Source: CAYWPG01 sp964460035 | GTDB taxonomy: Bacteria; Pseudomonadota; Gammaproteobacteria; Nitrococcales; AK92 | NCBI GenBank assembly: GCA_964460035.1 | Contig: CAYWPG010000003.1 | Coordinates: forward strand, 98,919-162,918 | Direction: 5' to 3' | DNA length: 64,000 nt | Part shown: positions 24,636 to 33,648 of the stretch, one piece after another | Numbering within the stretch: the first letter of the stretch is position 1 | Layout: each line of letters begins with the position of its first letter | The notes under the pieces: model-generated | Databases searched by the model: none | Told to the model about the DNA's origin: nothing | What the model saw: only the letters and a program-made list of their open reading frames with translations | Translations under genes and position numbers: made by a program

Positions 24636-25412
24636 CTACAGCCCTACGATCTGCCGCGCCGCCCCGAAAGCTTGCGCCCACAACGACAGCATTCGCGGTG
24701 CCAGGGCCGGCATCACCAGGAACAGCAACACCAGAAAGCCCAGCAGCATGGTGATCGGAAAACCGACGGAGAACACGTTCATTTGAGGCGCTGCCCGCGT
24801 CATCACGCCCAACGCCAAGTTAGTGGTCAGCAACACGATGATGGAGGGCAGCGCGATCAGCAACGCGCCGGCGAACATCAGCGATCCCCAGCTCACCACC
24901 ACCCACAAAGCGTCAGCTCCCACGCCGGCCGCTCCCACCGGCAAGGTGCGAAAACTCTCCGCAACCAGCTCGATCAGCATCAGATGCCCACCGAGGGCAA
25001 GGAACATCAGTGTTGCCACGATCTGCAAGAACTGGCTGACAATGGGCAGCGACGCGCCCCCCTGCGGATCGACCATGGTGGCGAATCCCAGCCCCATGCT
25101 CAGCGAAATGCTCTCGCCAGCGACAGCCGCAGCATTGAACGCTAAAGCGAGCAAAAAACCCACCGCCAAGCCGATCAACACTTGCTGGATCGCGATCAGC
25201 AGAGCCGGAAAGGATAACGGCTCAACCGCCGGAGTCGGCCCCACGGCAGGCATCACCGCCACCGTAAGCGCCAGCCCCAACAATATATGAATGCGGGGCG
25301 GGATCTGGATATTGGAGAACACGGGCGCGGCTAGCAGCATGGCACTGACTCGCAGCCACGGCCACAGAAAAGCTCCCAGCCAACCCCCGACTTCGGCGAA
25401 TGTAAACTGCAT
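24636..25412 (-). CDS. fliR: Flagellar export protein FliR
   Basis: 258 residues with five to six hydrophobic spans and the typical segments VGFLLALAFNAAAVAGESIS and MGLGFATMVDPQGG. FliR forms the export-gate core with FliP and FliQ. It lies between fliQ and flhB, separated from fliQ by 122 bases. Confidence 0.95.
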   Translation of the reverse strand: MQFTFAEVGGWLGAFLWPWLRVSAMLLAAPVFSNIQIPPRIHILLGLALTVAVMPAVGPTPAVEPLSFPALLIAIQQVLIGLAVGFLLALAFNAAAVAGESISLSMGLGFATMVDPQGGASLPIVSQFLQIVATLMFLALGGHLMLIELVAESFRTLPVGAAGVGADALWVVVSWGSLMFAGALLIALPSIIVLLTTNLALGVMTRAAPQMNVFSVGFPITMLLGFLVLLFLVMPALAPRMLSLWAQAFGAARQIVGL

Positions 25413-25534
25413 CGCTACGCCCTTAACAGGACCGCGGCGAACTAACGCAGGGCACTACGCGCCACACCGCCATAAACGCGCTTGCAAGGCGCGAACGCGG
25501 CGGAGGATCCGTGCGGCGATACTGTCACCGGCAC

Positions 25535-25816
25535 CTAACCGCCACCATAGCTGATGAACTCGGGGATACCGGTGAACAAAGCCCGCGTGAAGTCCAGCAA
25601 GGTCGACAGCATCCACGGCGAAGCGATAAAGAGCACCAAGGCCAGCACGCCCAGCTTGGGCACGAAGCTCAAGGTTTGCTCGTTGATTTGGGTAGCGGCC
25701 TGGAACATTCCGATGATCAGGCCCGCCCCCAGGGCCGACAACAGAATCGGCGCTGCCAGCAGCACCACCACCGTTAGCGCTCGGCTGCCAAGTTCGATAG
25801 CGAAATCAGGCGACAT
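25535..25816 (-). CDS. fliQ: Flagellar export protein FliQ
   Basis: 93 residues, two membrane spans. The family features VVLLAAPILLSALGAGLIIG and FQAATQINEQTLSFVPKL are present. Normal length. It lies 94 bases after fliP and belongs to the fliLMNOPQR-flhB run. Confidence 0.96.
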   Translation of the reverse strand: MSPDFAIELGSRALTVVVLLAAPILLSALGAGLIIGMFQAATQINEQTLSFVPKLGVLALVLFIASPWMLSTLLDFTRALFTGIPEFISYGGG

Positions 25817-25910
25817 ACCCCACCCCCCTTACTGCCGCGACCGGCATACAGTCGGACGCTTTCCGTTCCACGCCCGTCGGCAGGCCGCCGAGTAGTCGTT
25901 CCCGGCGCCG

Positions 25911-26645
25911 TCAGACAAAGAAGCTTGCGGCCAGCGTACCCATAATCAGCGACCAGCCGTCCACCAGCACGAACAACATGATCTTAAATGGCAAAGAGAT
26001 GATCATCGGCGACAGCATGAGCATACCCATGGACATGAGCGTACTGGCCACCACCAGGTCGATCACCAGGAACGGGAGAAAAATGATGAATCCGATCTGA
26101 AAAGCCGTTTTCAACTCGCTGGTCATGAACGCCGGGATCAACACCGATAACGGCACATCCTCCGGCCCTTCGGCTTCGCGATTGGCAAGCCGGAGAAACA
26201 GCGCCAGATCCGGCTCCCGTGTCTGGCTGAACATAAACCGCCGAAACGGCTCCGCCGCCTTCGCCAGCGCGGCATCCGGCGCCAGCCCCTCGTTCAAGTA
26301 GGGCTGCAGCGCGGTCGTGTTCACCTCCTGGAACACCGGCATCATGACGAACAAGGTCAGGAATATGGCCAGCCCCAGCAGAATCTGGTTCGATGGCGTG
26401 GAGGCCGTGCCGAGCGCCGTGCGCAAGATGGCCAAGACGATGATTATGCGAGTGAATGCCGTCATCATCATGAACCCTGCCGGCAGCAGCGCCAGCAGTG
26501 TCATGATGACCAGTATCTGGAAGTTTACGCTGTAGGTCTGCCCATCGCCGGTGTCGGTGACGGTGAATGCCTCCACGCCCGGTGCGAACTGACCGAAAGC
26601 CGCGGCGGGCATCCACAACAGTAGCAGAACCGTCAACCGAAGCAT
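25911..26645 (-). CDS. fliP: Flagellar export protein FliP
   Basis: 244 residues. A cleavable-looking signal peptide (LTVLLLLWMPAAAFG) is followed by four membrane spans; typical segments are MMTAFTRIIIVLAILRTALG, SNQILLGLAIFLTLFVM and LIPAFMTSELKTAFQIGF. FliP forms the pore of the export gate. Its ATG directly follows the fliO stop codon. Confidence 0.97.
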   Translation of the reverse strand: MLRLTVLLLLWMPAAAFGQFAPGVEAFTVTDTGDGQTYSVNFQILVIMTLLALLPAGFMMMTAFTRIIIVLAILRTALGTASTPSNQILLGLAIFLTLFVMMPVFQEVNTTALQPYLNEGLAPDAALAKAAEPFRRFMFSQTREPDLALFLRLANREAEGPEDVPLSVLIPAFMTSELKTAFQIGFIIFLPFLVIDLVVASTLMSMGMLMLSPMIISLPFKIMLFVLVDGWSLIMGTLAASFFV

Positions 26646-27125
26646 TTAGCGTTTTCCATGCTGTTGTTGCATGGCGCGCCGCAGCCGCTCGGCAAAGGAA
26701 GCTGCTTGTGCCTCGCGGGCACGCGCATCGGTATCGTTGTCGCCGATAGGCTCGTCGAGTACCAGCAGTGTCTGCACCCTGCCCGGCGCAACGCCGAGCA
26801 ACAACTGCCGATCGCCGACTTCCACCAGCACCATACGTTCCCGCCCGCCCAGCGCCATCGAGCCGAGTATGCGCATCTGTCCCCCGGCGGACATCGCGAA
26901 ACCGCCGTAGCGGCGCAAGAACCAAGACAGCGCCACGATGACGATAATGACCAGGAACAAACCGCCGGTCAGGCGCAACAAGGCGCCGGTCTCCAACCCG
27001 GGATTGGCGGCCGGCGCGGCAGGCGCTGCCTGCGCCGCCGCCATCCCCACGACACTGATGAGCAGCACCGCGAGCAAGAAAGCCAACGGGCGCTTCAACA
27101 AGCCGGCTAAGCCTTGCGTATGCAT
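26646..27125 (-). CDS. fliO: Flagellar export assembly protein FliO
   Basis: 159 residues: N-terminal signal-like segment, one further span (GLFLVIIVIVALSWFLRR), and a C-terminal beta domain with LGSMALGGRERMVLVEVGDR and LLLGVAPG. This is the FliO pattern. FliO helps FliP ring formation. It abuts fliN (3 bases) and fliP (0 bases). Confidence 0.93.
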   Translation of the reverse strand: MHTQGLAGLLKRPLAFLLAVLLISVVGMAAAQAAPAAPAANPGLETGALLRLTGGLFLVIIVIVALSWFLRRYGGFAMSAGGQMRILGSMALGGRERMVLVEVGDRQLLLGVAPGRVQTLLVLDEPIGDNDTDARAREAQAASFAERLRRAMQQQHGKR

Positions 27126-27128
27126 GGC

Positions 27129-27551
27129 TTAGCGCAGCTTCCGCACGCGCTCCGTGGGGCTGACCACATCGGTCAACCGGATGCCGAAGCGCTCGTTAAC
27201 GACCACCACCTCGCCGTGGGCGATCAAGGTACCGTTGACCATCACATCCATGGGCTCGCCGGCCAGCCGGTCGAGCTCGACCACCGAGCCTTGGTTGAGC
27301 TGTAAGAGGTTGCGGATACTGATCTTGGTCCGGCCGATCTCCATCGATAGCGTGACGGGAATATCGAGGATAACGTTGAGGTTGACGTCCGACTCGTCAT
27401 CCTCCGGCGGGCCTACTTTCGGGTCGTTGCTGAAATCCTGCAGTTCCGCCGGCTTCACCTCATCGCCGCCCTGGCTCTGCGCTTGGCCGCCACCGGCCGC
27501 CTCCAGCAGCTCCTCCGTGTCGGGGCTGTCTTGCTTGATTTCGTCGCTCAT
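27129..27551 (-). CDS. fliN: Flagellar switch protein FliN
   Basis: 140 residues: a Gln/Glu/Ser-rich N-terminal tail and a C-terminal SpoA domain with LSMEIGRTKISIRNLLQL, GSVVELDRLAGEPMDV and VVNERFGIRLTD. With FliM and FliG it forms the rotor C-ring. It is 10 bases from fliM. Confidence 0.97.
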   Translation of the reverse strand: MSDEIKQDSPDTEELLEAAGGGQAQSQGGDEVKPAELQDFSNDPKVGPPEDDESDVNLNVILDIPVTLSMEIGRTKISIRNLLQLNQGSVVELDRLAGEPMDVMVNGTLIAHGEVVVVNERFGIRLTDVVSPTERVRKLR

Positions 27552-27561
27552 CGCAGCATCC

Positions 27562-28578
27562 TTATGAACGGAACAGCTTTCTCATGATCGGGAGCGATTC
27601 ACGCTCCGGTGCGGGAATGCGCGTCTGGATCTTGACCGCCACATTACCGTTGGCAACCCCGTATATGCCTCGCATGATCGGAATATCCTCCGCCAACAGC
27701 ACCACCTGCTCCGGCATTTCGATGGGAATGATGTCGCCGGGTTTGAGCTGTTGCAGCTCACGCAAGGTTATCTGCGTCGTCGCGAGGATACTGGACAGCT
27801 CCACCTCCGCCGTCTCCATCTCCTCGCGCAGAAAGCGTGTCCAGCGCTCGTCCACTTCGTTGCGGTCACTCTGCAGACCGGTATCGAGAATGTCTCGAAT
27901 CGGCTCGATCATGGTGTAGGGCAGAGTGATGTGAAAACCGCCGCCGCCGCCGTCCAGCTCGATGTGGAAACGGCTCACCACCACCACCTCGGTGGGGCTG
28001 ACGATATTGGCGAACTGCGGGTTGACTTCCGAGCCGAGGTACTCGAAGTCCACCGGCAACACTGGCGTCCACGCGTCCTTGACGTCGCTGAACGCCTGAT
28101 CCAAGACCAGGCGGATCACCCGCAATTCGGTGGCGGTAAACTCCCGACCTTCGATCTTGGTCGCGTAGCGGCCGTCCCCCCCGAAGAAGTTGTCCACCAG
28201 AATGAACACGAGCTTCGGGTCCACCACGAATAACGCCGTGCCGCGTAGCGGACTGACCTTCACCAAGTTCAAGCTAGTAGGCACGAACAAGCTGTGCACG
28301 TACTCGTTGAACTTCATCATCTCGACGCTGCTCACCGAAACCTCGGGAGTGCGCCGCAACATATTGAAGAGCCCGATACGGAACAAACGCGCGAAGCGCT
28401 CGTTAATCATCTCCAGTGTGGGCATTCGCCCACGGACGATGCGCTCCTGCGCGTTGAAGTTGTAGGGGCGGATCTCCCCGTCGAAGAGATCCTCCTCTTC
28501 CTCGATAACAGTGCCGCTGTCTATACCGTGCAGCAGCGCGTCGATTTCGTCCTGACTGAGGATGTCGTGGTTTGCCAT
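27562..28578 (-). CDS. fliM: Flagellar switch protein FliM
   Basis: 338 residues. The CheY-binding N-terminal peptide ILSQDEIDALLHG, the middle CheC-like domain with GGDGRYATKIEGREFT, and the C-terminal SpoA domain (LRELQQLKPGDIIPIEMPE) are all present. Length is typical. It lies three bases after fliL. Confidence 0.97.
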   Translation of the reverse strand: MANHDILSQDEIDALLHGIDSGTVIEEEEDLFDGEIRPYNFNAQERIVRGRMPTLEMINERFARLFRIGLFNMLRRTPEVSVSSVEMMKFNEYVHSLFVPTSLNLVKVSPLRGTALFVVDPKLVFILVDNFFGGDGRYATKIEGREFTATELRVIRLVLDQAFSDVKDAWTPVLPVDFEYLGSEVNPQFANIVSPTEVVVVSRFHIELDGGGGGFHITLPYTMIEPIRDILDTGLQSDRNEVDERWTRFLREEMETAEVELSSILATTQITLRELQQLKPGDIIPIEMPEQVVLLAEDIPIMRGIYGVANGNVAVKIQTRIPAPERESLPIMRKLFRS

Positions 28579-28581
28579 GAG

Positions 28582-29079
28582 CTACTGCATCACGAAGCCG
28601 GTAAAATAAAGCTCTTCCAGTCTCCCCGTAGCGCCATTGGCTTCGAGGATAGAATTGATCTCGTCCAGCGCTTCCCGGCGCAGCCGCTCCCTGCCTTCCC
28701 TATGATCGATGTCGGACCAAGACTTGCTGCCGAACAACAACAGGAGATTGTTACGGATCACCGGGTTATGCATCTCCAGTGCTTCGGCAACTTTGGGCTC
28801 CCGCGTCATCACCTGAATCGTGATCTGGAGAAAGCCGCGCCGTCCCGGCCGCTCGAAGTTCACGATAAAGGGCGGCTCCAAAGGCAGGTAAACCGGCGGC
28901 GGCAGAGGCGCTTCGACGGCGCGCGCGCTGCGCGCCTCTCCGACGTTCACCGGCACGATACCGGTCAGAAATAACGCCAGCGTTGCGGCCGTGCCAAGCA
29001 ACAATCCCACGGCTCCAATCAACAACATGACGAGCTTGTTCAAGTTGCCCGCCTTCTCCGCTGCCTGTTCCTTCGCCAT
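28582..29079 (-). CDS. fliL: Flagellar basal-body protein FliL
   Basis: 165 residues: a short cytoplasmic start, one membrane span (LVMLLIGAVGLLLGTAATL), and a periplasmic domain with LEPPFIVNF and FLQITIQVMTREP. FliL surrounds the stator and supports torque. It is the first gene of the fliLMNOPQR-flhB-flhA run and has a near-perfect sigma-54 element just upstream. Confidence 0.95.
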   Translation of the reverse strand: MAKEQAAEKAGNLNKLVMLLIGAVGLLLGTAATLALFLTGIVPVNVGEARSARAVEAPLPPPVYLPLEPPFIVNFERPGRRGFLQITIQVMTREPKVAEALEMHNPVIRNNLLLLFGSKSWSDIDHREGRERLRREALDEINSILEANGATGRLEELYFTGFVMQ

Positions 29080-29113
29080 CAGCGAACATTCTCCACGTTG
29101 TACTACAGTGATG

Positions 29114-29130
29114 CAGCAAGAGCCGTGCCA
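29114..29130 (-). promoter_or_regulatory. Sigma-54 promoter of the fliL operon
   Basis: On the minus strand TGGCAC, 5 bases, then TTGCTG: every consensus position of the -24/-12 element is met. The inferred start lies about 24 bases ahead of fliL. Confidence 0.8.
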
Positions 29131-29629
29131 GCGCCTCGCTCACCGATCCTCTATGCGAGCCGCGAACGCGCGCTGGCGCGATGGCGTCATTGCTGGGCTT
29201 GCACACGCCGCGGAGCCTTTGACGGGAACCCTCGGCACTGCCGGTGCTGGCCTTGCCGAGCTAGCTCGCGGCCGCTACACATACGGCTGCGGCTCCGCTT
29301 CTTTCAATGACTTACATCATTGACGCAGTGGAGCGTCCTTGCACCGCGTGGAAACGCCGAACACACCGACGTTTCCTTGGACAGACGATGCCCGCGCCGG
29401 CCCGCGGCACTTGGATGCCAAAGCCATGCCGGACGAGGCCCCTGCATGGTATAGCGGCCGGCGTTCGACTTTCTGCAGCGCCCAGAGGGGCTGATTGCCG
29501 AACTGCCGGCATGATTGCGACACACCGGGCACCGACAAAAAACCGACACCGCAGCGACATCCAGACGGGCACATCTCGACAGCGTCAAAAACACGCCACC
29601 CGCTCCTGCAGGCATTGCGCAGCGCGCTA
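29131..29629. other. Long spacer between fliK and the fliL promoter
   Basis: About 500 bases without a credible gene. Short overlapping frames on both strands have no ribosome sites or recognisable products. The region ends at the sigma-54 element of fliL, so it may hold upstream activator (FleQ-type) sites. No clear palindromic activator site was found by eye. Confidence 0.5.
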
Positions 29630-30874
29630 CTACACGTAATGGTCGACCAACCCGCGCGGCCGCGCGTGAGCGGCCGGAGCGGAGCCGGCATCCGCCTCGC
29701 CAGCGGTATCGGTATCGAGCAACGCCGCGAATGCGCTATGCGGCGGCGCCCCCTCCCGCCCCCCCTGGTGTTGAGACACTCCAACATCCACAGCCGCGAA
29801 ACCGCTCTCTCCCAACATGGCTCGCAAGCGCGGCATTTCCGCTTCCAGGGCTTCGCGAGTTACCGCGTGCTGCGCTGTGATGAGCACGCTAGCCTGGTCA
29901 TCCTTCACCGCGATCGCGACTTCTATAGGACCGAGGTGCGCCGGATTGAGCTGAATTCTCGCCTGCTGCACGCCATCGCGCACCAACGCCGTCAAACGCT
30001 CACCGAATGCCTGCCCCCACTCGGGCTGGTTCATGGGCGTACCGACGGTAAACGTTGGCACACCGTCTTGACGGCGCGCCGATGCGGCTGCGCTTGCGGC
30101 CGATTCCGCTGCAACAGCCGCCGGCGTCAGCTCTGTGCCTGCCACAGCGTCTGGCTCAGCGACAGCCGATGCCGGTCGAGCCCGCCCGTGCTGCGCCGCA
30201 TCGACTCCAGCCGCGCGCTTGCTGGCCTCGACCAGTGCCGCCTCGCGCAACGCGTCGGTTGCAGGCGACGAATTCTCGTCAGCGACCGCGGCCGCCCCTG
30301 GCGGCTGCTCGCTGGGCGCAGAGGCGCGTGTCGATACATTGACGCCCGCGGCTTGCGAAGTCGTGGCGGCAACTGCGACTTGCTTATCCTTCAGGGCTCC
30401 CAGCTCCGCGCCCGCCATCTCCTCTGCAGTGCCTGCGCCTGCGCTCTGGACCGCATCGGCTGCTAAGGCACGATCGGTCGGCTCCTCGCTTCGGTGCGCC
30501 GCCGCGTGAGCACGCACCGCATCCGCAATGGCGGGAGCTTGTGCGAGCAGCGCTTGCTCGAGCGTCATGCGACTCGACGCCGCCACAGGCTGATCGCTCC
30601 CAGTGGCTGCCTCGACGGCACCAGCCGCGGCTACCGTCGCTGGCACGTCCCCGGCGGCCAGTGCCGCTACCTGCTTCTGTAACGCAGCACGAATTGCGGG
30701 TGCCTCGATCCCTTCGCCTTGCAACCAGGCCACGAGCTGCTCGGGCTTGAGCTCCCCATTGGTCTGCGCCAGCAGCATCTCCAAAAAGCCCCCGCTGACT
30801 TCTTCCTGCTTGCTGCTGTCCAGGATCTCTCTCAGCGCGCCAAGAGCGCCCTGGCTTCCAGTGGGTGTTATCAT
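29630..30874 (-). CDS. fliK: Flagellar hook-length control protein FliK
   Basis: 414 residues. A long Ala/Gln/Thr-rich, low-complexity middle serves as the ruler; the C-terminal domain has WGQAFGERLTALVRDGVQQARIQL with NPAHLGPIEVAIAV directly after it, and the LGESGFAAVDVGV segment that contacts FlhB. This is the canonical copy, placed between fliJ and fliL. The other FliK-like protein (8787-10127) shares only the C-terminal fold. Confidence 0.95.
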   Translation of the reverse strand: MITPTGSQGALGALREILDSSKQEEVSGGFLEMLLAQTNGELKPEQLVAWLQGEGIEAPAIRAALQKQVAALAAGDVPATVAAAGAVEAATGSDQPVAASSRMTLEQALLAQAPAIADAVRAHAAAHRSEEPTDRALAADAVQSAGAGTAEEMAGAELGALKDKQVAVAATTSQAAGVNVSTRASAPSEQPPGAAAVADENSSPATDALREAALVEASKRAAGVDAAQHGRARPASAVAEPDAVAGTELTPAAVAAESAASAAASARRQDGVPTFTVGTPMNQPEWGQAFGERLTALVRDGVQQARIQLNPAHLGPIEVAIAVKDDQASVLITAQHAVTREALEAEMPRLRAMLGESGFAAVDVGVSQHQGGREGAPPHSAFAALLDTDTAGEADAGSAPAAHARPRGLVDHYV

Positions 30875-30925
30875 CGTTTTCTGCTCCCAAGTATCGAGCC
30901 GCCGCGAAGTGCCTACGCGGCAGTC

Positions 30926-31381
30926 TTAGCTTCGCTCGCTCCCCAGCGGCTGGGTACGGCGCAATTGGGCGAGTTCGTCGAGCATGCGCTGCTCACGCTT
31001 GCTGGCAGCACGCCTTTCGTCCGCCTGCGCCCGTTCCACTACTGTGTCTATTGCCCGCGCTCGGCTCAACAAGTGCAACCATTGCGTCCGGCTACGCTCG
31101 GCCTCGCGCTCGCTGCGCCCCACAGCGTCCTTTTGTCGCAGGATCGCCGCATCGATGCGATCCATGAACGCGTTGTAATCCCGTAGCCGAAACGCATCGA
31201 TGCCCTGCGCCCCGGCTGCGCGCAGCTTGTCTCGATACTCCTGCCGGTACGCCTCCAGCTGCGCGAGCCGCTGCTGCTGGTCGGCCACCTCGGCCCGTTG
31301 CTGGGCGAACACTTTAGCGGCTTGATCAGCCGATTCGTTCGCTAGCCGTTTCACTGGTTCGAGACGTTTGGAACGCGTCAC
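30926..31381 (-). CDS. fliJ: Flagellar export chaperone FliJ
   Basis: 151 residues, nearly all coiled coil (QQRAEVADQQQRLAQLEAYR and later segments). A GTG at 31381 preceded by GGAGG is chosen as start (VTRSKRLEPVKRLA in the open frame); the ORF start further upstream lacks a site. FliJ couples the FliI ATPase to FlhA. A gap of 171 bases to fliI is unusually long. Confidence 0.92.
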   Translation of the reverse strand: MTRSKRLEPVKRLANESADQAAKVFAQQRAEVADQQQRLAQLEAYRQEYRDKLRAAGAQGIDAFRLRDYNAFMDRIDAAILRQKDAVGRSEREAERSRTQWLHLLSRARAIDTVVERAQADERRAASKREQRMLDELAQLRRTQPLGSERS

Positions 31382-31552
31382 CCCCCCTCCTACGCGTGCA
31401 TCGTCACGCCACAACCATCCGACTCTCCGCCGCCCCGCCCCGCAACCTCTGTCGGGCCTCCGGCCGGGAACGGCTATGCAACCTCGCCCTCCTTAGCCCT
31501 GACAGCCTCTAACAAACCGTTGTTGCCTCTTCCCCCTGTGGCGGCCAGCCCG

Positions 31553-32923
31553 TCAAGCCTTTGTCTGCCCCTGCGCGGGAGCGCCGAGCAGGCGCAACAG
31601 AGCGTCGCGGCTACCCTCGAAAGTCTCGGCAACGTCGAAGTCCTGCCGAAGGAAATGCATCAGGCTTGGGTAGGCATCGATGGCGGCATCAACCCTGGGG
31701 TCGCTGCCGCGCTGATACGCGCCCACGTTGATCAGATCCTGATTCTGCCGATACGTCGAATACAGCTGTTTGAACTGCTGAACGTAAGAACGATGCTCCG
31801 GCGTCGTAATATTCAGCATGGCACGGCTAACCGAGGCCTCGATGTCGATCGCCGGATAATGTCCGGAATCGGCCAGCGCCCGGGAGAGCACGATGTGGCC
31901 GTCCAGGATACCGCGCGCGGCATCGGCAACCGGATCGTTGGTATCGTCCCCTTCGGTAAGCACCGTATAAAACGCCGTAATCGAACCGCCCCCCTCCTGA
32001 CCGTTGCCGGCGCGCTCGACCAGCAGCGGCAGCTTGGCAAACACCGAAGGCGGGTACCCCTTGGTGGTCGGCGGCTCGCCGATCGCCAGCCCGATCTCTC
32101 GCTGCGCCTGCGCAAAACGGGTGAGCGAATCCATCAGCAGCAGCACCTGCAGCCCCTGATCGCGAAAGTACTCGGCGACACTGGTCGCCAGCATCGCGCC
32201 CTGCAGCCGCATCAGCGGCGAGGTATCCGCGGGTGCCGCCACCACCACGGCCCGGCGGCGCCCCTCCTCGCCAAGGACGTTTTCGATGAACTCCTTCACT
32301 TCGCGCCCGCGTTCGCCGATTAGTCCCACCACGACGACATCGGCGTTGGTGAAGCGAGTCATCATGCCAAGCAGCACGCTCTTACCCACGCCGGTACCGG
32401 CAAACAGCCCCATTCGCTGGCCGCGCCCCACCGTCAGCAGGGCATTGATGGCCCGAACTCCCACATCCAAAGGCTCTTTGATGGGCGCTCGCATTAACGG
32501 GTTGATCCGCCGTCCGACCAGCGGCATGCGTGCTTCGGCAACGACAGGACCGAGCCCGTCCAGCGGCTCGCCACCGCCGTCTATGACACGGCCGAGCAAC
32601 GCCGGACCTACTCGCACTTCGGAGGCGCCGCCCAGCGGAATCACCCGTGCGTTCGGCGTCAAGCCGTGCAAATCGCCGATTGGCATCAGATAGAGCCGGC
32701 CGTTGCCGAAACCGACCACCTCGGCCTCTACTTCGTGCCCGCCGACGCCGCGCACGACGCACCGCGAACCGATAGGCGCCTCGCAGCCCTCTGCCTCCAG
32801 CGTCAGCCCCACCATTCGCCGTAGCGCGCCCTCGACAACCAGCTCCGGCGGCTTGACTCCCGCAGCATGCCTCTTCAGGCGTGCTGCCCAGCGTTGGCTG
32901 CGCCCCTCAACGGAGGAGTTCAC
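31553..32923 (-). CDS. fliI: Flagellar export ATPase FliI
   Basis: 456 residues, similar to F1-ATPase beta subunits. P-loop AGTGVGKS at 175-182, VVGLIGERGREVKEF, and the Walker B LLLMDSLTRFAQAQRE region. The gene overlaps fliH by 4 bases. It powers unfolding and entry of substrates into the export gate. Confidence 0.97.
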   Translation of the reverse strand: MNSSVEGRSQRWAARLKRHAAGVKPPELVVEGALRRMVGLTLEAEGCEAPIGSRCVVRGVGGHEVEAEVVGFGNGRLYLMPIGDLHGLTPNARVIPLGGASEVRVGPALLGRVIDGGGEPLDGLGPVVAEARMPLVGRRINPLMRAPIKEPLDVGVRAINALLTVGRGQRMGLFAGTGVGKSVLLGMMTRFTNADVVVVGLIGERGREVKEFIENVLGEEGRRRAVVVAAPADTSPLMRLQGAMLATSVAEYFRDQGLQVLLLMDSLTRFAQAQREIGLAIGEPPTTKGYPPSVFAKLPLLVERAGNGQEGGGSITAFYTVLTEGDDTNDPVADAARGILDGHIVLSRALADSGHYPAIDIEASVSRAMLNITTPEHRSYVQQFKQLYSTYRQNQDLINVGAYQRGSDPRVDAAIDAYPSLMHFLRQDFDVAETFEGSRDALLRLLGAPAQGQTKA

Positions 32924-33648
32924 GGCTGTACCTCCGCAGCATCCTCACCGCGGCTGCCGCCCAGCAGATCCCGCGCCAGCACGGCCAAGCGCCGCTCCAA
33001 GGTCGCATCGATGTGCGATGCGCTGCTCTCTACCCGGCAGCCTCCTCGGGAGAGCGCCGCATCCTCGACGATGCGCCAATTGCCGCCCTCTTCGTTAGGC
33101 GCAAGTGCCTCGCGCACGAACTGCGCATCGTCGGGGTGCAGATGAACGGTGACATCGCGACTGCCTACCGGCAGCAGCGCGAGCGCCTCGCGCACTACCG
33201 CGACCACCTCGCCCGGCTGCGTCTGCAGCTCGCGACGAATGATCTGTCGCGCCAGCACCAGCGACAGCTCCAGCAACTGCTGCTCGACCTCGTCGTCCAG
33301 TTGCGCCAGCGGCGCCGATAGACAATCGAGGACGTCACGCATCTGCCGAACCAGCTCCTGCGCTTGCATCTCGCCCGCCTTGTAGCCTTCGCTGCGTCCC
33401 TCTTCCAGTCCAATCTGGCGGCCTTCCATAAGGCCGCGTGTATAAGCTTCGTCATACGCCTGTTTCTTGAGCGCCTCGATTTCCTCCGGCGTAGGCAATG
33501 CCACCGGGGGCGTCTCGACCTCTTCGCTCTTCTGCGGCTCGCACTCGACAGGCTCCTGCTCCTCCTGCACCGGCCCGACGTTAGGTAACGTCCAGCGGCT
33601 TACGATGGCGCCGGGCGAGTCGCCGCGTATGATTCTGCTAACCGTCAT
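32920..33648 (-). CDS. fliH: Flagellar export regulator FliH
   Basis: 242 residues: an acidic N-terminus, a Gly-x-x-x-Gly-like helix (GLMEGRQIGLEEGRSEGYKA), and a C-terminal domain resembling the F1 delta subunit (LVLARQIIRRELQTQPGEV). It holds FliI at the C-ring. Start and stop overlap fliG and fliI by 1 and 4 bases. Confidence 0.95.
   Translation of the reverse strand: MTVSRIIRGDSPGAIVSRWTLPNVGPVQEEQEPVECEPQKSEEVETPPVALPTPEEIEALKKQAYDEAYTRGLMEGRQIGLEEGRSEGYKAGEMQAQELVRQMRDVLDCLSAPLAQLDDEVEQQLLELSLVLARQIIRRELQTQPGEVVAVVREALALLPVGSRDVTVHLHPDDAQFVREALAPNEEGGNWRIVEDAALSRGGCRVESSASHIDATLERRLAVLARDLLGGSRGEDAAEVQP

Noticed and set aside
29131..29629. Several 70-150 codon frames in the fliK-fliL spacer
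   Set aside because: They overlap each other on both strands, lack ribosome sites and resemble no family; they reflect the high GC content.
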